From a bacterium (lineage in GTDB: Bacteria; Verrucomicrobiota; Kiritimatiellia; RFP12; UBA1067), in NCBI GenBank assembly GCA_030537465.1, contig JAUNMP010000019.1, positions 1 to 39,297 of the forward strand: a stretch of 39,297 bases of DNA, written 5' to 3'. A model generated the notes under the pieces. The model did not search any database. It was not told the DNA's origin and worked only from the letters and a program-made list of their open reading frames with translations. Made by a program: the position numbers and the translations under genes. Within the stretch, counting starts at the first letter, position 1; each line of letters starts with the position of its first letter. This document shows positions 1 to 5,877 of this stretch, one piece after another.

Positions 1-19
1 CAGAAGAGAATCGTTTCAT
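1..19 (-). CDS. possible start of a gene cut by the window edge
   Basis: An ATG at position 19 reads leftward as M-K-R-F-S-S before the window ends, so only six codons are visible and no function can be given. The Lys-Arg then hydrophobic/Ser start would fit a signal peptide. The main support is the well-spaced promoter just upstream (TTGCAC, 17 bp, CATAAT), whose -10 box ends 8 bp before this ATG. No Shine-Dalgarno is present, which fits a leaderless transcript as at other units in this window. Confidence 0.3.
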
Positions 20-56
20 GACGCGTCATTATGTCAAAAACGCGCCCTGAGTGCAA
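18..56 (-). promoter_or_regulatory. sigma70-like promoter with 12-bp palindrome at the start codon
   Basis: On the minus strand TTGCAC (51-56) is followed after 17 bp by CATAAT (28-33). A perfect 12-bp palindrome, ATGACGCGTCAT (18-29), covers the end of the -10 box and the probable start codon at 19. A protein bound there would block initiation, so it may be an operator. The core GACGCGTC also occurs near 14097, so the palindrome alone is weak evidence. Confidence 0.45.
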
Positions 57-227
57 GTCCAAGCAAAACGTGTGGAGATGCCCCTCGGCGTTTCATCTCC
101 CGGAAGAAGATCACCATGCCCGAGCTTTTGAAGGTGGCCGTGACGACGCCCGTCTCGGCACGTCCAGCGTGAACGACGCGCCGAACGAACCCGAAAGCGT
201 CCCCCCGGCAGTTTCCGCAGCGTCCTC

Positions 228-1187
228 TCACTCGTAGAGGAACGTCACCTTCTGGCCGCGGTTCTCCTCGACCTTCATCTGCCAGGCGGCCGGACGCGCC
301 GAAGTCTCCGGCTCGCGCGGGAAGAAGAAGTCTCGGATCTCAAGTGAACAGACCGCGCGGTCCCCAGATGTACGGAGCACCGCATGCCCGATGTCGCCCC
401 AGAGGCCATTCGAGGGCAGGCACACCGTGCGCAGGATCTCTGAGGCCTTCCAGTCCTTCTTCACCCATTCGGGCCGCCACCGATGGTCGTGTCCATGGAT
501 GTACCCCTTGCACATCGGCGCATGTTTGAGCAACCAGGATCCCAGCGTCACCGGCTTTCCGCCCTTCTTCGGCTTGTAGCTGAGCTCTCCGATGGGGAAA
601 TGCGAGCAGACAAGGAACGGACGCTTCCATTTCGGAAGTTCGGCCTTGCACCACGCGAACTCGTCGCCGTGGAGTTTTCCGTCCCCAGGTCCCATGTCGG
701 TCCGAGGACGGTCATCCGTTCCCTGCAGACCGTCCAGCACGATGAGGTCGGCCGTCCCGAGCGAAACGACGCGCATGACCTTCCCCGGCACGGGAGAGAG
801 CTCCATGTGCCCCGGCCATGCCTCCCTGAACGCGCTGCGGCGATCGTGGTTGCCCATGCAGAAGACGAGGTCGATCCCCACCGCCTCAAGCCGCTTGAAG
901 GCCGGCTTCGACGCGGCGTAGTCTTCGGGAAGGCCGTGCAGATAGGCGATGTCGCCCAGGCAGACGACGCGCTTCGGGCGCGGACGCATCGCCAGCACCT
1001 CATCGACGAAGCGCTCCAGCCGTTTCCGCGGCGCATCCGCATTCTCGGGAAGTCCGCTCACATGGACGTCCGACACGAACACGGAGAGATTTTCGTCCAT
1101 TCCATCTGCGGACACCGCGGCATTCACGCAGCGACAGAATCCCGTTGCCGCCGCAAGACCGAGAAAAGACCGTCTATCCACATTCAT
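228..1187 (-). CDS. exported calcineurin-like metallophosphoesterase
   Basis: A 319-residue protein of the calcineurin-like phosphoesterase superfamily. The dimetal site motifs appear in order: D40-x-H42, G78-D79, G112-N-H-D115, H196 in CSHFP, and G232-H-D-H235. The N-terminus has a twin-arginine signal (DRRSFLGLAAA, residues 4-14), so it probably acts outside the cytoplasm as a folded metalloenzyme. The substrate cannot be read from sequence; phosphodiesters or phosphomonoesters are typical. The start at 1187 has a GGAGG Shine-Dalgarno 9 bp upstream. The stop codon of the Gfo/Idh gene lies 31 bp upstream on the same strand, so the two probably share an operon, consistent with joint breakdown of an exported substrate. 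The 200 bp downstream hold no gene except the promoter of the edge gene. Confidence 0.88.
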   Translation of the reverse strand: MNVDRRSFLGLAAATGFCRCVNAAVSADGMDENLSVFVSDVHVSGLPENADAPRKRLERFVDEVLAMRPRPKRVVCLGDIAYLHGLPEDYAASKPAFKRLEAVGIDLVFCMGNHDRRSAFREAWPGHMELSPVPGKVMRVVSLGTADLIVLDGLQGTDDRPRTDMGPGDGKLHGDEFAWCKAELPKWKRPFLVCSHFPIGELSYKPKKGGKPVTLGSWLLKHAPMCKGYIHGHDHRWRPEWVKKDWKASEILRTVCLPSNGLWGDIGHAVLRTSGDRAVCSLEIRDFFFPREPETSARPAAWQMKVEENRGQKVTFLYE

Positions 1188-1218
1188 CTCTCAATCCTCC
1201 AGGAGGTCCATGTGAAAA

Positions 1219-2442
1219 TCAGAGGCTGAAGGTCGGAATCTTGAGCGTCTCGCCGCCCTTGAGCGCGCTGAGGTGGGCATAGACGCCCGAGACCGTCGTG
1301 TTGAGCGCGGTCGCCACGTCCACGCAGACCTTGTGGCCGGGCACGAGGATCGCCCGCAGGAAGTCGTCCGTGAGGTACGGATGCGAGCCGCCGTGGTGAC
1401 CGTTGTTCACCATGCCGGCGGGAAGGCCGGTGCGGATGAGCTTGAGTCCCTTGATGAGGCTGTTGTCGCCCGCGTAGCGGTCGTTGCGGAAGCAGCCCTT
1501 CGTGCCGAAGCAGCGGCCGAGCTCGCCATGGTAACCGGGGAGCCCCCACGCCACCGTCATGCGCGCCGTGCCACCCTCGGACGTCTTGAAGAACGCGACT
1601 TCGCTGCGGAACGGATTCTGGTAGGGATTCTGGCGATCCCTGTAGAGCGGGTGCGGGTCCGTCGTGCCAATGCAGGAGACTTCCGTGAAGTGCCCGTGCG
1701 TCACGCAGGTGTAGAAGCCGTTCGAGTGCGTGGGATAGTACTGCGGGGGAAGGCCCGTGCGCCAGCCCTTGTAGGAGCCGATGTCCTTCCCGCCGGGATT
1801 GTTGAGGTGAAAGTACTCGCCCTCGGTGTAGACCATCTCGCCGAAGCCGCCCTTCTCGTAGATGCGGCGCATGGCGATCGTCTGGGGACGGAACGCCGTC
1901 GTCTCGAAGAGCGCATAGACGAGGCCCGTCTTCTTCACGGCCTCGACCATCTTCGGCGCGCGGTCGAGCTGCCGCTCGCCGAGGAGCGCGGGGACGGCGC
2001 TGCAGACGTGGTAGCCGCGATCGAGGGCGCGCAGAACGAGATCCGCGTGGCTCGCGGCGTCCGTCGCGATGAACACGGCATCCATGTTCTTCCCCTCCTT
2101 GTCGATCATTTCCTCGGCCGAGGGGTAGGTCCGCTTCGCGCCGACGATCTGCGCGAGCTTCGCGCAGCGCTCGGGATCAAGGTCCGTCGCCGCCACCACC
2201 TCCACATTCGGGTGGTTCTGGAAGAAGAAGACCGCGCCGAAGGTGCAGACGCCGTAGCCGGCGATGCCCACACGCACCTTCCTGTCGGAGAACGGCTCCC
2301 ACGGACCGTCCGTCTTCGATTCAAACGATTCGTCGAAGCCCTGGATCTTGCCGACCGGCTCCGGCGCCTTCGCGGCCTTGAGATTCATCGCCGCCGTCGC
2401 GGCAAACGTGCCAATGAAGAAGTTCTTGCGTGTGATGTTCAT
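1219..2442 (-). CDS. exported Gfo/Idh/MocA-family oxidoreductase
   Basis: A 407-residue NAD(P)-dependent oxidoreductase of the Gfo/Idh/MocA family. A Rossmann domain begins near residue 50 with the glycine-rich loop GIAGYGVCTFGA, followed by VVAATDLDP and AVFIATDAASHADL. A GFO_IDH_MocA C-terminal domain follows. The usual EKP motif carrying the catalytic lysine is replaced by AVPA in HVCSAVPALLG. I recall this variant as common in PVC-bacterial members. The N-terminus (TRKNFFIGTFAAT) resembles a Tat signal with Lys for the second Arg. The start is the ATG at 2442; upstream in-frame ATGs translate a Pro-rich low-complexity tract and look spurious. No Shine-Dalgarno is visible, because the leader is almost pure pyrimidine. 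The substrate is unknown, probably a sugar or sugar derivative. It heads the operon with the metallophosphoesterase. Confidence 0.88.
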   Translation of the reverse strand: MNITRKNFFIGTFAATAAMNLKAAKAPEPVGKIQGFDESFESKTDGPWEPFSDRKVRVGIAGYGVCTFGAVFFFQNHPNVEVVAATDLDPERCAKLAQIVGAKRTYPSAEEMIDKEGKNMDAVFIATDAASHADLVLRALDRGYHVCSAVPALLGERQLDRAPKMVEAVKKTGLVYALFETTAFRPQTIAMRRIYEKGGFGEMVYTEGEYFHLNNPGGKDIGSYKGWRTGLPPQYYPTHSNGFYTCVTHGHFTEVSCIGTTDPHPLYRDRQNPYQNPFRSEVAFFKTSEGGTARMTVAWGLPGYHGELGRCFGTKGCFRNDRYAGDNSLIKGLKLIRTGLPAGMVNNGHHGGSHPYLTDDFLRAILVPGHKVCVDVATALNTTVSGVYAHLSALKGGETLKIPTFSL

Positions 2443-2526
2443 AGAGAGGGGTGGGAGGGTTGAGAGAGGTGGGGGTGTGTCCGCGGGGGCATGGTGGCGC
2501 GGGGGGGGACGTTGGACAGGGGGGGG
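2443..2526. repeat. low-complexity G/C tract in the leader of the Gfo/Idh gene
   Basis: Between promoter and start codon the leader is strand-biased: on the minus strand it is CTCTCAACCCTCCC-like repeats running into the ATG, preceded by two runs of eight C (plus-strand G8 at 2501-2508 and 2519-2526). The first part (2443-2477) resembles the TTGAGAAGGGTGAG-type repeats found inside mfd (31571-31614 and 31702-31744). The homopolymers are likely slippage sites but are not in coding DNA. Confidence 0.6.
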
Positions 2527-2538
2527 AGGTCTCCCCAT

Positions 2539-2585
2539 TGACCAAAATCAAGTCGATTATAGTCAATATACTGACCGAAATCAAG
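2539..2585 (-). promoter_or_regulatory. promoter of the Gfo/Idh operon with direct-repeat operator
   Basis: TTGATT (2579-2584), a 17-bp spacer and TATAAT (2556-2561) form a strong sigma70-type promoter reading into the Gfo/Idh gene, giving a leader of about 105 nt. Two 14-bp direct repeats, TGACC(A/G)AAATCAAG at 2539-2552 and 2572-2585, differ at one base and start 33 bp apart, about three helical turns. One covers the -35, the other the initially transcribed region. Between them lies a near-palindrome, GTCAATATACTGAC (2562-2575), in the spacer. This looks like a binding region for a dimeric or looping regulator. Confidence 0.65.
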
Positions 2586-2599
2586 GTGAATGATACAGA

Positions 2600-3955
2600 C
2601 TAGGCCTCGACGAGCCGTCCGACGGAGGGACCGAGAACGAAGAGCGGGATGTCCTTGATTTCCTCCCCGTCATGACAGGGCGCGAGCGATGTCCGCAACG
2701 CAAAAGGCGGTCCAAAGGCCTTGCGATAGACCTTCAGACTCTTGGCCTGCGTGTTGATCCCCGCCTTGGCTTCAATCGGGAAGACGCCCCGCCCGCCCTG
2801 GATGACGAATTCGATCTCGGCATTCCCGGCATCATTGGACCAGTAGCAAGGACTATGCCCATAGGCCATCAGCTCCTGCAGGACGAACTGCTCGGTCATG
2901 GCCCCCTTGAAGTTCGTGAAGAGGGCATCTCCGTCCAAGACAGCCGATGGCGACAAGTCGCTCATCGCCCCAAGCAACCCGACATCATGGACATAGAGCT
3001 TGAACGCGGAAAAGTCGCAGTACGACCGCAGCGGCAGACGTGGCGTGCCGACACGGAAGACCTGCTTGGCCATTCCGGCATCATCCAGCCACTGCAGAAC
3101 GGTCTCGTACTCTCTCGCCCGCGCACCTGCCTTCAGCGCAGTGTAGACGAACTTCTTGTTTTCCTTTGCAAGCTGCGACGGAATCGCGTGCCAGAGCAGT
3201 CGGATCTTCTGAATCTGAGACGGCTGGGCGTGTTTCACGAAGTCCACATCATAGGCTGCAAGAATGTTCTCCTGAACCTCGCGCACCGCGCGGAGATCAT
3301 TCGTTTCGCGATAGACATCAACGGCCTCTGGCATGCCCCCGACAACGAAATAGCGACGAAGCAGGTCCGTCAGTTCCTCGGCATACGGCTGAACAGCCTC
3401 CGGTTCCCCCGTACAAAGGAGGTCGGCCAGTCGATTTCTGCCGATGCCACGGACAAATTCACAGAAACTCATCGGGTGTACGTCAAGGAATTTCACCTTG
3501 CCCACGGGGAAGGAACCACGCGACTCATTAGGCTCGTCAGCCGCCCCGCGCTCCTCCTTCGACCTGCCGACCGCCAGCCCAAGAAGCGATCCCGCCGCGA
3601 TGATGGCGAGCCCGGGGACATCCTCGTTGAAGAACTTGAGGCTCGTCAACGCATGGGAGGATTCCTGGATCTCGTCAATGACCAGCAACGTCTTCCCCGG
3701 CGTGATGTCGACATCCAGCGCCACGCCGATACGTTCGAGAATCGCCTGGGGCGAAAGATCCGCTTGTTCCAGACTGTTCCGAAGAGTCTTCATCTTCATG
3801 AGATTCACGTACACCGTATCCTGCGGATAGGCCGTGCGCGCGAATTCGTTCATCAACCAGGTCTTCCCGACCTGACGTGCCCCCATCAAAATCAACGGCT
3901 TGCGCCTCGGGCTTGAATTCCACGACAAAATCTGATCTAGAATGTCTCTTTTCAT
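2600..3955 (-). CDS. AAA_14 / DUF4143 family ATPase
   Basis: A 451-residue P-loop protein. The AAA_14 domain has Walker A GARQVGKT (residues 25-32), Walker B LLVIDEIQ (90-97) and a sensor-like AAGSLLG (120-126). The C-terminal half is DUF4143, ending in a PD-(D/E)xK-like pattern (E-I-E-F then FPIEAKAG) as in other members. Biological roles in this common family are poorly known; many copies per genome and horizontal spread are typical. The start at 3955 is chosen because the promoter (-10 at 3978-3983, -35 at 4001-4006) lies within any longer reading frame and the protein then begins MKRDIL, like relatives. The Shine-Dalgarno is weak (GGGA). The upstream region is AT-rich compared with its surroundings, in keeping with acquisition by transfer. 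Confidence 0.85.
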   Translation of the reverse strand: MKRDILDQILSWNSSPRRKPLILMGARQVGKTWLMNEFARTAYPQDTVYVNLMKMKTLRNSLEQADLSPQAILERIGVALDVDITPGKTLLVIDEIQESSHALTSLKFFNEDVPGLAIIAAGSLLGLAVGRSKEERGAADEPNESRGSFPVGKVKFLDVHPMSFCEFVRGIGRNRLADLLCTGEPEAVQPYAEELTDLLRRYFVVGGMPEAVDVYRETNDLRAVREVQENILAAYDVDFVKHAQPSQIQKIRLLWHAIPSQLAKENKKFVYTALKAGARAREYETVLQWLDDAGMAKQVFRVGTPRLPLRSYCDFSAFKLYVHDVGLLGAMSDLSPSAVLDGDALFTNFKGAMTEQFVLQELMAYGHSPCYWSNDAGNAEIEFVIQGGRGVFPIEAKAGINTQAKSLKVYRKAFGPPFALRTSLAPCHDGEEIKDIPLFVLGPSVGRLVEA

Positions 3956-3977
3956 CTGTTTTCCCAAAGTCAAAGCT

Positions 3978-4019
3978 ATTCTAGACAACAGATTCACAAA
4001 AGTCAATGCACTTTTGTGA
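3978..4019 (-). promoter_or_regulatory. promoter of the AAA_14 ATPase with inverted repeat over the -35
   Basis: TTGACT (4001-4006), 17 bp, TAGAAT (3978-3983) is a good promoter for the ATPase starting at 3955. A perfect 9-bp inverted repeat, TCACAAAAG / CTTTTGTGA (3994-4002 and 4011-4019, 8-bp gap), straddles the -35 box. It is placed where a dimeric repressor would exclude RNA polymerase. Confidence 0.6.
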
Positions 4020-4072
4020 TTTTATGCCAAAAAGTCGATGGACTTATTGGCGTCTATATGTTTCGGACGACG

Positions 4073-4636
4073 TTACCGTTTCGGCTTCCCGCACAATTCG
4101 CATTCGGGGCCGTGCGCGTTCAGGAAGCCTGCGGCCTGGAGAAAGGAGTAGATCGTCGTCGAGCCGACGAATTTCATGCCACGCCGGCGCATGTCGGCGG
4201 CGAGCGCGTCCGACACGGGCGAAGTCGTCCGCAGGGTATAGACCTCGACCGTCGGCTTCTTCCCCGCAAACGATTCGATGTAGTTCCCGAATGTGCCGAA
4301 TTCCCTGCGGATCGCCTGGCAGACACGTGTGTTCGTGACGACGGACTTCAGCTTGGCCCGGTTGCGGATGATCCCATCCGTCGCCATCAACCGCTCAATG
4401 TCCGCGTCGCCGTAGGCGCAGATCCGCGCGACGTCGAAGTCGTCAAAGGCGGCCCTGATCGCCGCGCGCTTGTTGAGGACGCACTCCCAGGAGAGACCGG
4501 CCTGGAACGTCTCGAGGATGAACAGCTCGTAGAGCGCCTGATCGTTCCTGGGACGGCGTCCCCACTCCCTGTCATGGTAGTCCACATACAGGGGATTCTT
4601 CAGATTGACCCAGGTGCAGCGATGGACGATCTTCAT
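4073..4636 (-). CDS. tag: DNA-3-methyladenine glycosylase I
   Basis: A 187-residue base-excision repair enzyme that removes 3-methyladenine from alkylated DNA. Family features: RCTWV near the start, YHDREWG, ILETFQAGLSW with the conserved Glu at residue 42, and IIRNRAKL. The zinc-binding set of Tag enzymes is complete, with C7 and H21 at the N-terminus and H175 and C179 at the C-terminus (NAHGPECELC). Length is normal for the family. It starts 9 bp after the stop codon of the ATPase at 4646-5758, so the two are probably co-transcribed. Pairing of Tag with an archaeal-type ATPase has no obvious functional meaning. The 117 bp after it contain only the promoter of the next ATPase. Confidence 0.93.
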   Translation of the reverse strand: MKIVHRCTWVNLKNPLYVDYHDREWGRRPRNDQALYELFILETFQAGLSWECVLNKRAAIRAAFDDFDVARICAYGDADIERLMATDGIIRNRAKLKSVVTNTRVCQAIRREFGTFGNYIESFAGKKPTVEVYTLRTTSPVSDALAADMRRRGMKFVGSTTIYSFLQAAGFLNAHGPECELCGKPKR

Positions 4637-4645
4637 ACGCGAGGT

Positions 4646-5758
4646 TCAGATTCGACGAAGGTATTCGCCCAAGAATCGATCATAGACGACATACCCGCAA
4701 TCCGTCTTGTAGATGAGTTCGTTTGCCAGGAGCTGCTTGAGGGCCCCGGCCACCGTGGAAGCGGAAGGGAGTCCCTGCTCCGAAAGGAATGCCGACGAAG
4801 TCGGTGCCTTGACGCAGCCGACACGCGCGATCGCCCGCAGCAACGCACGGGCCGATGCGCTCTGGCTGACATCCAGATCGTGAAAATTCAATCGGCGGCG
4901 GGCAACCAGATTTCCAACAGCCAGTTCCACCTGGGTTTCCGTACGCAGCGCGTCGCCCGAAGCCCAGAGTTCATTCAAGATTGTCTGCACATACCAGGTC
5001 ACCCCGTCAAACCGCCGGTAGATCGCGTCAAAGACGGATGCGTCGAATCCTCGCCGCGCTTTCTTGAAGAACGTCGCCGCAAAGGCCCGATACGTCCCAC
5101 AGGGAATCACGTCCAGCGGCAGAAAGCTCGTGCTTTGATAGAACGGACGCTTAGGCGACGAGAACATCTCGCCCAGCAGGTGCATCTGCGATCCGGCAAA
5201 GACAAAGTGGATGTTGCGCGGCAGAAACTGGATGCGACTACGCAGCTGCGCCTCGACCCCCTTCTCTGGATATTTCGCAACCTGCTGGAACTCGTCGAAG
5301 GCAATCACGATTTCGCGATCCGTCTTTCGCGCCAGATAGTCGAACACCTGGTCAAGAGTTGTCGAGGCGCTCGCATTCGCCAATTCAAAGGAGAAGCCCA
5401 CTTCGCCGTCCGATCCCGTGCGCAAAGTCGGACGAACGCTTTTGAAGAAATTGACAAAGGTCGCCGCGGCCTTTTCCAACCGTGAGTCCAGTACGCCGAC
5501 AACGGCATTGGCGAATGTCCGGACAAAATCCGCTGCATCCGTCGTCGCCAGCAGATCGACGTAGACGAAAGCCCACTCCCTCCGATTGCGGAAGGCATGG
5601 TGGATCAATCCGGATTTTCCGTATCGGCGAGGAGCCAGCAACGTCACATGCCGTCCGTTTTCCACGTCTGAAATGAGGGCCTTCGTCTCGGCTTCGCGGT
5701 CGCAGAAATGCGCCGCGTCGACATACCCCTGGGTGACAAATGGGTTTTCCGTTTTCAT
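4646..5758 (-). CDS. archaeal-type P-loop ATPase
   Basis: A 370-residue ATPase of the archaeal ATPase (ATPase_2) type within the STAND/AAA+ group. Walker A is APRRYGKSG (42-50), Walker B is IVIAFDEF (150-157), and a sensor-like FAGSQM follows at 188-192. The C-terminal quarter looks like a winged-helix domain (TSSAFLSEQGLPSASTV), which suggests DNA binding. Proteins of this type are widespread, often mobile, and mostly uncharacterised. It has its own promoter with TATAAT ending 8 bp before the ATG and no Shine-Dalgarno, implying a leaderless mRNA, and tag follows directly. It is not closely related to the DUF4143 ATPase nearby, which has a different C-terminal module. Confidence 0.85.
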   Translation of the reverse strand: MKTENPFVTQGYVDAAHFCDREAETKALISDVENGRHVTLLAPRRYGKSGLIHHAFRNRREWAFVYVDLLATTDAADFVRTFANAVVGVLDSRLEKAAATFVNFFKSVRPTLRTGSDGEVGFSFELANASASTTLDQVFDYLARKTDREIVIAFDEFQQVAKYPEKGVEAQLRSRIQFLPRNIHFVFAGSQMHLLGEMFSSPKRPFYQSTSFLPLDVIPCGTYRAFAATFFKKARRGFDASVFDAIYRRFDGVTWYVQTILNELWASGDALRTETQVELAVGNLVARRRLNFHDLDVSQSASARALLRAIARVGCVKAPTSSAFLSEQGLPSASTVAGALKQLLANELIYKTDCGYVVYDRFLGEYLRRI

Positions 5759-5766
5759 CGCCGCCT

Positions 5767-5796
5767 ATTATACACCCCCAATCCTCAATTACGCAA
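5767..5796 (-). promoter_or_regulatory. leaderless-type promoter of the archaeal-type ATPase
   Basis: A perfect TATAAT (minus strand, 5767-5772) ends 8 bp before the ATG at 5758. A weak -35 candidate, TTGCGT (5791-5796), lies 18 bp upstream. Transcription should begin at or within a base of the start codon. Confidence 0.6.
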
Positions 5797-5798
5797 TA

Positions 5799-5823
5799 TC
5801 CGTTACGTCTTTTTCGTAACGGA
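5799..5823. repeat. 9-bp inverted repeat between the surface-protein and ATPase genes
   Basis: TCCGTTACG and CGTAACGGA form a perfect 9-bp stem around a 7-base loop. It lies 55-79 bp after the stop of the 946-residue surface protein and just upstream of the ATPase promoter. There is no T tract on the far side on either strand, so it is not a classic terminator. It may be an operator or an RNA-stabilising hairpin. Confidence 0.5.
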
Positions 5824-5877
5824 CATCACGCATTGACCAACCACCTGATTCCAGGGCCCTCGTGTCCCTGACCGATC

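Noticed and set aside
34-231. Possible 65-codon minus-strand gene after the metallophosphoesterase, starting GTG with a GTGA overlap
   Set aside because: The product has no recognisable features and would run through the promoter of the edge gene; no Shine-Dalgarno.
228-1229. Plus-strand frame of about 248 codons opposite the metallophosphoesterase
   Set aside because: It lies over a gene with all metal-binding motifs in place and has no start signal.
2501-2526. Two G8 runs considered as a phase-variable coding tract
   Set aside because: They lie upstream of the chosen start; the frame through them is a Pro-rich low-complexity translation without support.
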